Source of the DNA: JANXQG01 sp963719885
GTDB taxonomy: Bacteria > Planctomycetota > Planctomycetia > Pirellulales > Thermoguttaceae
DNA: 64,000 nt
Assembly (NCBI GenBank): GCA_963719885.1
Contig: CAVRDP010000014.1
Location: forward strand, 62,001-126,000
Reading direction: 5' to 3'
Each line of letters opens with the position of its first letter. The first letter of the stretch is position 1. Made by a program: the position numbers and the translations under genes. The notes beneath the pieces were generated by a model. The model was not told where the DNA came from. It saw nothing but the letters and a program-made list of their open reading frames with translations, and ran no database searches. Shown here piece after piece: positions 39,522-50,570 of this stretch.

Positions 39522-40940
39522 ATGAGCACTAAGCACAATCCAGACAACCAAGGCGGTATGTCCCGGCGCGAGGCCATGCGACGCGGCGTTTGGGGCACGG
39601 CGGGTATGACCGCGGCCGGCGGTTTGAGTTCCCTCCTCTTCGCAGCCCCGGCCGAGAAGACGCCCCAACAGAAAGCCGCCGAAGAGAAGGCCGCCAGAGA
39701 CGAGGCGGCCAAAGCCAAGGCCAAGGCCAAGAAAGTCCAGACCAAGTCGGTCATCCAGATCTTCTTGTGGGGCGGCATGTCGCACAACGATACCTGGGAC
39801 CCGAAGCCGGGTACGGGCTACGACTACTTGGGTGAGTTCGATAGATTCATCCCCACCAACGTGGCGGGAATTCAAATCGGCGCCCTGTTCCCCCAACTGG
39901 CCAAGCAGGCCGACAAGTACTCCCTAATCCGCAGCATGACCCATGGCAATAACGGCCACGAGACAGCGGCCTACCTGATGCAAACCGGCCACCTGCCTGG
40001 CGGGCGGCTGGCTTACCCCAGCGTGGGCGCCATATTTACCTTCTTCAAGAAGGAGCAGTACAAAGGGTTGATTCCGCCTTACATCGTGATGCTCGATGCA
40101 GCCGGGCGGTTTTCCGAGGAGGGCTTCCTGGGCCCCGGGTACAAACCTTTCGCCACGGGCGGCGATCCAAACGCGGCCCGATTCGAGGTGCAGGGAATCG
40201 TCAACCGGGGAATCGACGACGGGCGGCAAAAGGCCCGCCGTGGATTGGCCGACAAGATCAATCTTTTGGGCTACGGCCTTGCGGACGTCCCGGAGATGGC
40301 TGCCGCCGAGACGGCCAAGCAGAAAGCCTACGGCTTGATCTTGGGCAGGGGGAAGGAAGTATTCAATCTCGACAACGAACCTATGGAGCTCAGGGATCGA
40401 TACGGCCGGAACACGTTCGGGCAGGAATGCCTGGCGGCGCGGCGGATGGTCGAGGCGGGTGTGCCCTATATCACGATCAGCTTCCCCGGCGGCTGGGACA
40501 CGCACTCCAACCACTTCGCGACGATGCGGCGACAGTGTCCCCTGTTGGACCAAGGACTGGCAACCCTGCTTGCGGATCTGAGCACTCGTGGCTTGCTCGA
40601 TAGCACCCTGGTCTGGTGTACGGGCGAGTTCGGCAGAACGCCGAAGGTCTCCTGGGAGCCGCCTTGGAACGGCGGTCGCCACCACCATGGGGATGTCTTT
40701 ACCGTGCTGGTCGCTGGCGGTGGATTCAAGGGCGGCCGCGTAGTCGGCGCGTCCGATGAAAAGGGTGAAAAAGTCAAGGAAAGACCCGTCTATCCGGCAG
40801 ACCTGTTGGGAAGCATGTATTTGTTGGCTGGCATCGACGCCACGGCCAAGCTGCCCCATCCCTGGGGGCTGGATGCCCACGTGTTGGACACTGAAAACGA
40901 AGGCATGAAGTCGGCCGGGCTTTTGGAAGAGATCATGTAA
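39522..40940 (+). CDS. DUF1501 protein with Tat signal
   Basis: 472 residues. A twin-arginine signal (MSRREAMRRGVWGTAGMTAA) near residue 19 directs folded export. A short Ala/Lys/Glu helix (QQKAAEEKAARDEAAKAKAK) echoes the coiled coil of the upstream gene. The DUF1501 fold resembles alkaline-phosphatase/sulfatase-type proteins: FLWGGMSHNDTWDPKPG, MTHGNNGHETAAYLMQTGHL, ISFPGGWDTHSNHFATMRR, WCTGEFGRTPKVS and GGRHHHGDVFTVLVAGGGFK. The conserved His/Asp residues are in place. It is second in the operon, 12 bases before the PPC gene. Its activity is not established in the family. Confidence 0.93.
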   Translation: MSTKHNPDNQGGMSRREAMRRGVWGTAGMTAAGGLSSLLFAAPAEKTPQQKAAEEKAARDEAAKAKAKAKKVQTKSVIQIFLWGGMSHNDTWDPKPGTGYDYLGEFDRFIPTNVAGIQIGALFPQLAKQADKYSLIRSMTHGNNGHETAAYLMQTGHLPGGRLAYPSVGAIFTFFKKEQYKGLIPPYIVMLDAAGRFSEEGFLGPGYKPFATGGDPNAARFEVQGIVNRGIDDGRQKARRGLADKINLLGYGLADVPEMAAAETAKQKAYGLILGRGKEVFNLDNEPMELRDRYGRNTFGQECLAARRMVEAGVPYITISFPGGWDTHSNHFATMRRQCPLLDQGLATLLADLSTRGLLDSTLVWCTGEFGRTPKVSWEPPWNGGRHHHGDVFTVLVAGGGFKGGRVVGASDEKGEKVKERPVYPADLLGSMYLLAGIDATAKLPHPWGLDAHVLDTENEGMKSAGLLEEIM

Positions 40941-40952
40941 AGGGAGCGCACA

Positions 40953-43151
40953 ATGAACAAGCTTCGATTCGCCATTCTCGGGCTGGCCATGCTTGTGTCC
41001 GCTGCATCCTCAGTCAGCGCACAGAACCAGTACATCGGTTACGTCTATCCCGCCGGCGGTCAGCAGGGTACCACCTTCCCGATTAGGTTGGGTGGACAGG
41101 GGCTCCTGCATGCTTCTGATTTGGTTGTGAGCGGGGAAGGGGTTTCCGTTCGGCTGGTCGATTACTACCGGGTGATGAACAACGAGGAGTTCGGGCTGCT
41201 CCGCCGGCAACTGGACGAGTTGAGGAAGAAGGAAACGACGCTAAGCGACGTGATGGCCGCCAAGATGGCCTCGTTCGAGTTTCCCGCGCCCATTGGCCCG
41301 GTTGAAGAGCCGAAACAGGGTGAAAAGGAGTCGAAGAAGGAACCTCTTCAGTCCGAGAAGGAAGTGGCCAAGCAGAAGCTGATCGAGCGGATCCAAAGGA
41401 GGTTCGCGGACGACGAGCGCAATCCGGCCGTTCGTTCCCAAACCGAGCTCGTCTTTGCCGAGATCACAGTGGCGCCCGACGCAAAACCGGGGCGGCGAGA
41501 GATCAGAGTGATCACGAAACGGGGTATCTCCAACCCGCTGCCCTTCTACGTGGGCCAGGTGCCCGAAGTCGCCCGCAAGCCGATGAAGACCTGTCAGCTC
41601 CCGCTGCTCGGCAAAGAGTATCTGGCCCAGCGCAAAAGGCCGCCGGAAGAAGAGGAGCTGCGGATCACGCTGCCATGCACGATGAACGGCCAGGTCGCCC
41701 CGGGCGAAGTGGACCGGTATCGCTTTCAGGCGAGCAAGGGGCAGCGTCTGGTCATCTCCGCCAAGGCTCGGGAGTTGGTGCCTTATGTTGCCGACGCCGT
41801 TCCCGGCTGGTTCCAAGCCGTGCTGAAACTCTGCGACGCCAACGGCAAGGAGTTGGCGTACAACGACGATTTCCGTTTCAATCCCGACCCGCTGATCTAT
41901 TTCGAGGTCCCCGAGGACGGCGAGTATGTGCTCACGATCAACGAGGCGCTTTTTCGCGGCCGCGAGAGCTTCGTGTATCGCATTACCGCCAGTGAGCTGC
42001 CTTTCGTGACCAGCGTCTTTCCCTTGGGTGGCCGGGTGGGCGAGCCCGTCAAGATCGAAATGAACGGCTGGAACCTGGAAAAGGCCACGCTGTCGTCACC
42101 CCCCCAGGACGCAAGACCGGGAAGCCATCTGATTGCCGCCACCAACGGGAAGTTCGTTTCCAACTACGTGCCGTTCGCCCTGGACACGCTGCCGGAGTGC
42201 CTGGAAAAGGAACCCAACGACGAGCCGTCCAAGGCCCAGAAGGTGCAGCTTCCCATCATCGTCAACGGGCACATCGACCGCCCGGGTGACTGGGATGTCT
42301 TCGAGGTGGAAGGAAAAGCCGGCGAGACAATCGTCGCGGAAGTCTATGCCCGCCGCCTCGGCTCCCCGTTGGATTCCTTCCTCAAGGTCACCGGCGCAGA
42401 TGGCAAGATCATCGCCTTGAACGACGATCATTACGACGCAGCATCGGGGTTGAACACCGACCACGCCGATTCCTACCTCATGGTGAAGCTGCCCGCCGAC
42501 GGAAAGTACTTCATTCACCTCGGCGACACGCGGCGACAGGCAGGAAAGGAGTATGCCTACCGGCTCCGGATCAGCCACCCGATACCCGATTTCGCCTTGC
42601 GTTTGATCCCTCCCCAAATCTGTATCCCCAGCAAGGGGTCTGCCGCAGTGACCGTCTACGCCATACGTAAGGACGGATTCGACGGGCCGATCAAACTGAG
42701 CTTCAAAGACTTGCCGCAGGGGCTCCAGTCGCCTGGCGCCACGCTGGCGGCCAAACAAGAGGTCGTGGGGCTGGCGGTGAAGACCAGCCTTACGGCGATG
42801 GAAAATCCGGTCAATCTCACCATCGTGGGCACTGCGAAAATCGGGGAGCGGGAAGTCGTCCATGAGGCCGTGCCGGCCGAAGACAAAATGCAGGCATTCC
42901 TCTGGCGCCATCTGTTGCCTGCCGACACCCTGCCGGTCCTGGTCTTCGATCCATCCTACCAACCACCGGCCGATCGCACTCGCCCGCCGATCCGCGACGC
43001 GGATCGACCGAAGGATGTGAAGCCCACGTTGACAAGGTCATCGGTCGACGTGTATTTGAAACAGGTCGAAGGCCTCTATCAAGACTGGTTCTTAACCGAC
43101 GAATTCGTCAACCGCGAGATCGCGAGCATAGAAGCCCGTCTGATTAAATAA
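40953..43151 (+). CDS. Secreted pre-peptidase C-terminal (PPC) domain protein
   Basis: 732 residues with a signal peptide (LRFAILGLAMLVSAASSVSA) and AAAGGGAGC before the start. It begins with an IPT/TIG-like segment (VYPAGGQQGTTFPIRLGGQG), then a charged helix (RRQLDELRKKETTLSDVMAA). Two PPC-type beta domains follow: CTMNGQVAPGEVDRYRFQAS with PEDGEYVLTINEALFRGRES, and IIVNGHIDRPGDWDVFEVEG with LPADGKYFIHLGDTRRQAGK. The C-terminal IKLSFKDLPQGLQSPGATLA resembles another beta module. It is third in the DUF1549-DUF1501 operon. It probably forms a surface or periplasmic complex with the two products, inferred from conserved gene order. Confidence 0.9.
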   Translation: MNKLRFAILGLAMLVSAASSVSAQNQYIGYVYPAGGQQGTTFPIRLGGQGLLHASDLVVSGEGVSVRLVDYYRVMNNEEFGLLRRQLDELRKKETTLSDVMAAKMASFEFPAPIGPVEEPKQGEKESKKEPLQSEKEVAKQKLIERIQRRFADDERNPAVRSQTELVFAEITVAPDAKPGRREIRVITKRGISNPLPFYVGQVPEVARKPMKTCQLPLLGKEYLAQRKRPPEEEELRITLPCTMNGQVAPGEVDRYRFQASKGQRLVISAKARELVPYVADAVPGWFQAVLKLCDANGKELAYNDDFRFNPDPLIYFEVPEDGEYVLTINEALFRGRESFVYRITASELPFVTSVFPLGGRVGEPVKIEMNGWNLEKATLSSPPQDARPGSHLIAATNGKFVSNYVPFALDTLPECLEKEPNDEPSKAQKVQLPIIVNGHIDRPGDWDVFEVEGKAGETIVAEVYARRLGSPLDSFLKVTGADGKIIALNDDHYDAASGLNTDHADSYLMVKLPADGKYFIHLGDTRRQAGKEYAYRLRISHPIPDFALRLIPPQICIPSKGSAAVTVYAIRKDGFDGPIKLSFKDLPQGLQSPGATLAAKQEVVGLAVKTSLTAMENPVNLTIVGTAKIGEREVVHEAVPAEDKMQAFLWRHLLPADTLPVLVFDPSYQPPADRTRPPIRDADRPKDVKPTLTRSSVDVYLKQVEGLYQDWFLTDEFVNREIASIEARLIK

Positions 43152-43196
43152 GAACCACTCAAAAGGGCGATGGCAGCAAGTCACGGCAAGAGATTT

Positions 43197-43385
43197 CTAA
43201 TCCACTTCAATCGCGGCTTGTGGACACTGGTCGGCAGCATCCTTGCAGGCCGCCTGGAGCTCTTCCGGGACTGGGTCCACCTTGGTGTGGGCCTTGTCGT
43301 CGCTTCCCATCTCAAAAACCTCGGGGGCCACGTCCGGACAAATTCCGCAACCAATGCATAGGTCCGGGTCCACTCGCGCTTTCAT
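43197..43385 (-). CDS. Single-cluster 4Fe-4S ferredoxin
   Basis: 62 residues. The ATG at 43385 is preferred because AGGAG lies 9 bases upstream; a GTG just before it is possible. The Cys pattern DLCIGCGICPDVAPEVF, then ACKDAADQCPQAAIEV gives CxxCxxC plus a distant CP, as in monocluster ferredoxins of the Thermotoga/Pyrococcus type. It carries electrons for a soluble oxidoreductase; the partner is not nearby. It is convergent with the PPC gene, 45 bases apart. Confidence 0.93.
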   Translation of the reverse strand: MKARVDPDLCIGCGICPDVAPEVFEMGSDDKAHTKVDPVPEELQAACKDAADQCPQAAIEVD

Positions 43386-43656
43386 CACCTAGTTCTCCTC
43401 TTTGAGTCTTGTAATGGTCGTGAAATAACAATCCTATCGGTCATGCCGCCTGGCGTCACTATCAATTTAGCATAATTTTATGTCAAAAAGCCGTCGGAGT
43501 CCAGGCCAGGCCATCGATCAGGGCGAATTTTGTGCTAAGTATGTCAGCTAAAAGCCGCAATTATCAAAAATATCCTATATTGTTAGAGACTCGTTAAGCC
43601 CTGAGGTCGCAATGTAAAATCATGCCCAGCATACTTGGTGTCGAGGAAAGCTCAAC

Positions 43657-44819
43657 GTGGCCGGTTCCTGCGTAGAGAACGGCGTGGTTGGCGCCGAGGC
43701 GAAAAGAGCGTTGATCGTGGACGGCGAATTCCGCGTGCGATCGCTCATTTCCCGTTGGCTCAGCGACGAGGGCTTCGAATGCCTTCAGGCCGGCAGCGCC
43801 GCTACGGCCTGCAATCATCTCCGCGACCGCCACGTACACCTGATCACCCTCGACATCACCTTGCCGGGCCGGTCCGGCGCCGAGTTGCTGGACGAGATTT
43901 TCGCCATCTGCCCCGACGCCGTGGTGCTGATGGTGGCCGCCGTGCCGGAGGCCCGGACGGCGATCGAACGTCTTGCGCCGTGGGGCTTCCGGCTACCTGG
44001 TCAAACCCGTCTCGCGCGAGCAGTTGATTCGGCAAGCCCGCCGCACGATCGCCCAGCGGCAGATGCTGATCGAGCGCCGCCAATACACGGAACGTCTGGA
44101 GCAGCAGATCCGGCAGCAGACCGTGGCCATTCGCCGCGCCCATGAAGAGACGATTCACCGGCTGGTGGCGGCCTCATCCTGCCGCGACGTGGAAACGGGC
44201 ATGCACATCCTCCGCAGCGGATTGCTCGCCGAAGTGCTGGCCCGGGCAATGGGGTGGTCGGCCGCCGAGAGCGAAAACATCCGCCTGGCGGCCCCCATGC
44301 ACGACGTGGGCAAGATCGGCATTCCCGATGCGATCCTCCGCAAACCATCCAAGCTGACGCGTGAAGAGTTCGAGATCATGAAAACGCATACGACGATCGG
44401 CGCCAGCATGCTCGACGAATCGAGTGTACCCATGCTGCAGATGGCGCGGCAGATCGCCTTGAGCCATCACGAGCGCTGGAACGGCGGCGGCTATCCTTGC
44501 GGGCTGTCCGGGCAGGCCATTCCCCTGAGCGGCGCGGATCATGGCTATCGTCGACGCCTACGATTCGCTCACGCACGTCCGCGTTTATCGTCCGGCGATG
44601 TCCGAGGAGGCCGCGCTGGAGATCATGCGTCGCGGCGAGGGCAAAGACTTCGAGCCGGCCGTGCTGGCTATCTTCTTTCAAAGTCTGCCCCGCATCCGCG
44701 AGATCGCCGCCCGCTATCCCGACGAGCCCCGCGACGCCACGGAACCGGGTGTGAACTATCTTCCCTTCGGCTTCTCTTCCGGCTCCGGCAAGGCCTCCCG
44801 CCAGGGCTTGTTGGCCTGA
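43657..44819 (+). CDS. Response regulator with HD-GYP phosphodiesterase domain, two frame breaks
   Basis: Composite of about 387 residues from the GTG at 43657 (GAGGAAAG upstream). The receiver domain (RALIVDGEFRVRSLISRWLS; LITLDITLPGRSGAE with the acceptor Asp) crosses a break near 43980 into SGYLVKPVSREQLIRQARR, which has the conserved Lys. A coiled linker leads to HD-GYP: HDVGKIGIPDAILRKPSKLT and HHERWNGGGYPCGLSG, then a break near 44535 into MAIVDAYDSLTHVRVYRPAM. It would hydrolyse cyclic-di-GMP. The metal-binding HD and GYP motifs are intact. Its end overlaps the convergent TPR gene by 64 bases, so the last 15-20 residues may also be affected by a frame error. Confidence 0.85.
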
Positions 44820-46437
44820 TAACTCTGGAGTTCCTTCTTCAATTCATCCTTGCGCGACGGCTCGGCGTGCCCGCTCGGTTTGACCTCGACGGCCTGCGTG
44901 GCCCATTTGCGGGCGGAATCGAAATCACCCATTTCGGCATAGGCGGCAGCCAGCGTGCTGAGGATGTAGTCCTGCTTGTAGTCGGTCTGCCGGCAAGCGT
45001 CGGTGGCCAGGGCCAAGGCGCGATGGCCGTCGCGGAGATTATCCTCGGGGGCGGTAGCGAAGACCCAAGCAAGATTGTTGAGGATGGCGACGTCGTGGGG
45101 CTGGAGCTTCAATCCCCGCTCGTAGTCCGCGATGGCATTGGCGCGGCGGCCCAGGTTCAAGAGGGCGTCGGCCCGGCCGCGCATGGCGTCCACGTCGTCG
45201 GGATGGTCCGTCAAGATCGCCGTGAAGACTTCGATGGCCTTGTCGTACTTCTTCATGCCCGAATAAACCATGCCCAGTTGCAGCATAGTCAGCGAATCTT
45301 TGGGACTCGCCTTGTGCAGTTTTTGCAGTTCTTCGACGGCGGCGTCATACTTGCCCAGATCGGCCAGCAGGATGGCCCGCATGCGCATGAGATTCGACTG
45401 GCCGGGTTTGAGCTCCAGGATCTTTTCGACGTCGGCGAGGGCCTTGGCTTTCTCACCCAATTGTTCGTAGAGGGCCGCCCGAAGCTCCAGGATCGGCCGA
45501 TTCGAACCGTCGATGGCCAGGGCCCGGGTGAGCTCTTCGGCGGCGGCTTTGTAATTCGATTGTTCGACGAAAATCTGCCCCTTGGCCAGGAGCAGGTCGA
45601 TATTCTTCGGGACGGCAAGGTGGCCCTTTTCCAGGACGGCAAGGGCTTCCGACAGCTTCTTGAGTTTGACCAGTACCGCGACCTTCATTTGGTAGGTCAA
45701 GACCTGCTTGGGGTCGGCGGCGATCGATTTGTCGAAATCGGCCAGGGCGTCGTCCCATTTCTCGGCTTCCGCATGCACCAGGCCGCGGGTACGCAGCACG
45801 ATGGCGTTGCCGGGCAGGGCACGAACGGCCGCATTGAGATCGGCCAGACGCTGCCCGACATTGCTCCGCAACGTAGCGCGGCGAACTAGGGCCTCGGCGC
45901 GCAACGTGGCGTCGTCGTCGGCCAGGGCGATGGTCCTGTCGAGGGCTTCCATTGCTTTTTGGGGATCGCCATCGGGCAAGAGATTCAACTTGGCGATCTC
46001 GAATTGGGCCTGCGGCTGTTTCGGGCTGAGTTTCACGCCTTTTTCCAAATCGGCCAAGGCCTCGCTGCGGAGAGTTTTCCAATCGTTGGTCGCCGACGGG
46101 CGCCCGCCGCCAGAACAGCATGGTAGGCCTTGATCGCTGTCAAGCTGCCGCGTTGCACGAGGGCCGAGGCCATCAGGTCGTTGGCGAAGGCCGTATTGCC
46201 CTTGTCGAGGCCTTTCTTCAACGCGCTTTCGCAGAGTTGGATCACGTCCGCGAGATCGCCCGAAGTCTGAGCGCCGAGTTTCTGCTGCGTGGCCTTGTCG
46301 AGATCGGCCTGGCCTTCGTTCTCCGCGTGGGCCAAAACGGGGAAAGAGCCTGCCGCCCAAGTAAATAACGCCAGCGTCAAGACCGAGGCCAGCCGCCGTA
46401 CCGGGCGCCCCGACCGCAAACAATTCAGGCGTGTCAT
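44756..46437 (-). CDS. Exported TPR protein, one frame break
   Basis: The N-terminal frame starts at ATG 46437 (GGAG 9 bases before; MTRLNCLRSGRPVRRLASVL) and has a signal peptide ending FPVLAHA. The frame changes near 46105 and continues ATNDWKTLRSEALADLEKGV. At least ten TPRs follow (WDDALADFDKSIAADPKQVL; YKAAAEELTRALAIDGSNRP; YDKAIEVFTAILTDHPDDVD; RANAIADYERGLKLQPHDVA). The C-terminus is charged (EALPEPEEKPKGR). Composite length is about 560 residues. It is a scaffolding protein in the periplasm. It shares strand and spacing (about 190 bases, with a palindrome between) with the upstream TPR-CHAT gene. Confidence 0.85.
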
Positions 46438-46543
46438 GCCGAGATACTCCATGGGGAAATGATGATTCGCCGTATTATATTCCGGTTAGGGGTCGAAATC
46501 GAGGGCAGAATGATTCAAGCAACCTTGCGCAATTCCGAGAGTT

Positions 46544-46592
46544 TAGCCCCGGCACTTGTGCCGGACGAATGCCGGCACAAGTGCCAGGGCTA
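46544..46592. repeat. Palindrome between TPR and CHAT genes
   Basis: Arms 46544-46564 and 46572-46592 pair over 21 bases with one mismatch (core GGCACTTGTGCCGG), loop of 7. It may act as a terminator for the CHAT gene or be a dispersed element. Confidence 0.8.
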
Positions 46593-46628
46593 GACATTGT
46601 ATTTTGTCCCAGAATCACGCAATGTTAT

Positions 46629-49600
46629 CTAGTTTTTCACCGCTCCCGCTTTCGGCTGCGATTGCGGGACGGGACACCCGGAGTCGACCAGCAGGTAACC
46701 GGCCCAGAAAAACGGATGCGTGGCCCGTTTTTCCGCGTCGCTTTCGGCGGGCTCGCCGCTGGTCTTCTTGAGCCGTGGTTCGGCCTCGATATTCAAGGGC
46801 GAATTGCTGACCACCTGGACGGCCCGCTGCCAGGCGTCGGCGGGCGTCGTGTGCGGCAACTCTTGGGTGAATTCCCGCACCAAGTCGAGGGCCGTTTGCC
46901 CCCCGCTCCGCCACCGGCTGAGGAGGACCGTCCTCGTTCCCGTGGACATTATACCACAGAGGCTGAGGAAGATCTCGTTGCCGGGCGCGATCGCATCGGC
47001 GGCCGCACTGCGGCCTGAGCGGTGTCCGGCATTTTTCAGCGAACTTTCGCATGCCGAGTGATAACCCGGCAGGATCACTTCGTCCGGCCCACGTCGCGGC
47101 AGGAGGAACCATTCGCCTAGCGGCCCGCTGATCTTGGTCCGGTCGGTGGGAAGCGGCGACCAGCCGTAAGGATCGGTCTCGGCGGCCGGACTCAGGTCGT
47201 CGAGCACCAGGAGACGGTCGATGAAATTGGCGTAAATCGGGGCCGCGGCCGGCAAGGGCATTTTCAGCGTCACGCAGCCGGGCAGCGATTTCGAGAGGTC
47301 CTTGACCGTGCCCTCGACCACGTCCTCTTCCAACTTGGGGCTGAGTTTGCCGAGGACGATTGCCGTATTGCCGCGGCGGCGGCCCAATTCCAACGTAGCC
47401 GTGGCCAGGGCTGCCGTCGGCGCGTATCGAATGCGGAAGCAGGAGATCAACGGCCGCTGTTGTCCGTCGATTTTCACCTGCAAGGCCTCGAAAGGGACGT
47501 ACCAGAGGAACCCGTCTGGCACGATGACCATCTCGTCGTACTTGCGGTCCACCTGCGGGTTCTTCACCTTCAGCAGACCTTCCAGCAGTTCCCGGGCGGT
47601 TTGCCGCCACCTGCCATCGGCCAGGTCCTTCGAGGTGAGCTCGTAGTTCTGCGAGATATTGCCGATTTCGCGAAGCAACGTGGCCAATTGGCGGGCGATG
47701 TCCTGCGTCGTCAACGCCACTTGCCAAGTGGCATATTTCTCACGGTTCAGCCGAAAGGCGTACAGGTTCCGGCTGGTGGCGAAGAAGATCAGCATGGCAT
47801 GGCCCGGCGGCAGCGATTTTTGGATCTCGGCGGTCGTTTTCAAAGGCGGAAAAGCAATCACTGCCGGATCGCGCCTGACGGCCATCTCGCGCATGACGAT
47901 TTCCTGCTTACGGCCGATCTTCATGAGTTCGGCCATGGCCTTGCCTTGCTTCTTGGTCTTCTCGGCGTCGTTTTGCACCAGCGGCACCGCGGCCAGGTCC
48001 TGTCGCAAGGCGGCAGCCTGCTCGAGCAGATCCTTGTAGATGGGGTAGCGGCTGAGCAATTCCTGTCGCTGCAAAAGGGCCTGCGGCGGCAGCAATTCCT
48101 TCGCTCCCTCCAGCACCCAACGCAACGACTCCAACCGGCCTCCCAACGGCAAGGTACAAAGGAATCGGTGTCGCCGGGCACGGTCGGCCACTTCGATCGC
48201 CAATTCGTTCTCCTTGCGGGCGACAGCCGCTTCGAACCAATGCTCGAAGATCAGGCCATGCGGCACCGAGAGCGACGCCAGCGATTCCATGGGGTCGGTC
48301 AACCAGTCGGCCGGTTGCGGATCGCGGAGCACGATCGGGTATAGATCGATAGCCACCCGAGACGGGTCGATGTCGCCTTTTCCGGGGCGCACGTAATACT
48401 CGTCGACCTTTTGCATCTGGAACAGCCAGAGCGACCGTGTCCACATGAAGTTCTTCAACGCCTTGGAGAGAAGAATCGCATCGCCTTCGGCGGTCTTGCG
48501 GGCCTGGTAGAGTGCGGTGGCCGTCAGAAACAAACTTCGTGCGCCGAGCCGGCCGTCCTTCATGGTCCTATTGCCGATGGACGCGCGGGCGTCATCCAGC
48601 AGGGCCATGGCTTGCGGGGTTTGCCCCAAAACGAGTTGGTCCTCGGCGGCCAGGGTCAGCAGCGAGGCGTAAAGTTGCCGGCGTAGATTCGTCTTGGCCC
48701 AGGCCATGGCCAAGGCCAGCGGCGGGAAGCCGACTTTGCCATTGGCCAGCAGGCGATTCAAGGCCCCGTAGCGAAAGGCCTCTTCCATCACGCCCAAGTC
48801 GGGAACCTGATTGATGTCTTTGAAGTAATACGAGGCATAGGAGGCCTCTTCGAAATGGGCCGCGGCCGTGGGAAAATCGCCGGCGACCATGGCCAGACGA
48901 CCAAGTTCCAGGTGGGCCATGGCGGTCAACGGATGCTCGAGCTCGCCCGAGGCAAGCGTTGCCTTTTGCAAGAACGGCAGGGCCGCGGGCCCGCGCCCCT
49001 GGGCTGACAGGGCCAGCCCCAACTCCAGATTGAGCCAGGCTTCCGACCAATGGTTGGGCTGCCCGGCGCGACGCCGCAAAGCAGCGACGACGTTGTCCAG
49101 CAGGGTATCGTGGGGGGCCAACGGCCCGAGCAACTCGCCGCGCCGGCGGATGGCCAAGGCCGTGCAGCGAACGATCTCTTGGGGCTCGACGGGAAAGAGA
49201 TTGGCCGGCTGGACGGCCCCGCCCTGCGCCACCTGCGCCGAGGAGTCGATATTGCCCTGCCCCAAGAGCATGGTGGGCGGCAAGAAGCCCAACGGGGCTT
49301 GCAACCGGCGGACTTGCCAGGGGGGCGGCTTCTTCCCGCCGGTGTCGGCACGGATCGCCTGAAACTGTACCTGGGACAGCCACATGGGGAAGGCCTGAAA
49401 TATCTCCAAGGCGTTCGTGTAATTGGCCAGGGCCTCCCGGTACATGCCCATCTGGTAATAGCACTCGCCCTGCATGGTTTCGTAGCAAATCGAGTCGATC
49501 CAGCGCAACTGCGCGGTCTTGATCGACGCTTGGGACGCGGCCTTGAAGCACTCCAGGGCCGAGCGGTAGTCGCCATCGTAGAAGTCGGGAAACGTGGCGT

Positions 49601-49849
49601 GATAGGCCGGCGTTGGCACCGTGCGGTTGGGGGAATCCCGCTACTCATGCCGCTACTCATGCCGCTGCCCAAACCGCGGGTCTGGCCAGCGGCAGGGGGG
49701 CTATTGGCCAGCACTGCCAAGATCCCGCTAAATACCAGAAAAATGAACGACGCGGCAGGGTGGGCCTTGGCCCACGTCTGCCTGTATTTAGGCGCAGGTG
49801 GGCCACAGCCCACCCTCCTGTCGGCGGACGAAAACGCCCGCGATCGCAT
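46629..49849 (-). CDS. TPR-CHAT protein, N-terminus broken and repeat-invaded
   Basis: The main frame (49619 to 46629, 996 residues) has N-terminal TPRs (YRSALECFKAASQASIKTAQ; MYREALANYTNALEIFQAFP) and a C-terminal CHAT domain (VPDGFLWYVPFEALQVKIDG; LPGYHSACESSLKNAG; NEIFLSLCGIMSTGTRTVLL) with candidate catalytic His and Cys (SLC). CHAT is a caspase-like protease fold. Another frame upstream supplies a signal sequence (ASFIFLVFSGILAVLANS) joined near 49625. The start is uncertain: the ATG at 49849 would read through a GGGTGGGCC-type palindromic repeat (about 49758-49816) before the signal sequence. It was probably exported originally. Confidence 0.75.
49758..49816. repeat. GGGTGGGCC-type inverted repeat at the 5' end of the CHAT gene
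   Basis: AGGGTGGGCCTTGGCCCAC and GTGGGCCACAGCCCACCCT form imperfect outer arms with internal GTGGGCC/GGCCCAC pairing. It lies between the candidate start codon and signal sequence of the CHAT gene. Confidence 0.6.
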
Positions 49850-50023
49850 GAAATGAGAGGCATCATAGAATTCTCTGCTCCGGGAACCCAGTTTGATCAT
49901 ACCCTTTTTACAGAAGTATTGCCAGCTCCCATGTTAAAGTTTGACGCGCGTTAAGACGATAAGCTAGGTGCCGATTGTATCGAGTATAACGCTTTTGACT
50001 GTAAAAACCCACGGAGGTGGCCC

Positions 50024-50257
50024 ATGACGGCCTCCAACACCGGTCGTTGCGGCTGGCGAATTTGTTTGCTTGGACTGGGATTGTTTTCGGTCCTGGGATT
50101 GACCGGCTGCCAGATCGACGTCGGCGGCCAGACACTGCCCAGTCCGTTCTATCTCCAGGACGACGTGCAATACTTCCCGCCGGGTCCGCAGTTCCCGCTG
50201 ACCAAAGAGGCGACTGCCCAAAAGGCCGTTTCGCAGGAACAGCTCCAGCAACGGTAG
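50024..50257 (+). CDS. Small lipoprotein
   Basis: 77 residues. GGAGGT lies 8 bases before the ATG. A signal sequence (RICLLGLGLFSVLGLTGC) ends in a lipobox with Cys at residue 29. The mature part (QIDVGGQTLPSPFYLQDDVQ) is Pro/Gln-rich with YFPPGPQFPLTKE. It is found near the envelope by design; the partner is unknown. It is preceded by a gap separating it from the divergent CHAT gene, so it has its own promoter region (about 49860-50010). Confidence 0.8.
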   Translation: MTASNTGRCGWRICLLGLGLFSVLGLTGCQIDVGGQTLPSPFYLQDDVQYFPPGPQFPLTKEATAQKAVSQEQLQQR

Positions 50258-50570
50258 GTGGAAATAACAATTTACTGCCGAACGCCGCAAGGAAACGTCC
50301 GCACGCGGCTGCGTTTGAGAACGATGCGCTCTCCGTGCGGCCGGTTCGAAACGGCGGGGGGACGGCACCCTGCGCGGCTGGCGTCCTTGACCCGACATCC
50401 CAGTTGAAAGTCTGGTCAGGACGTCAGCAGCGCAGGCGATTTTTCTTGGCTCGCAGCAGGTCCTTCCTGCCGGGAAGGACGATTGCGGTCCACGCCTCCA
50501 AAAACCTTGCGCCTTTCCTCCCGTCGGCGCGCATTCCTCCTTTCCGGCAGAAAGGACCTGCCTGACTGCC
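50258..50570. other. Gap between the small lipoprotein and the GlsB-like gene
   Basis: 313 bases. No gene, terminator or clear repeat; CCTTCCTGCCGGGAAGG (50462-50478) is a small palindrome. Confidence 0.5.
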
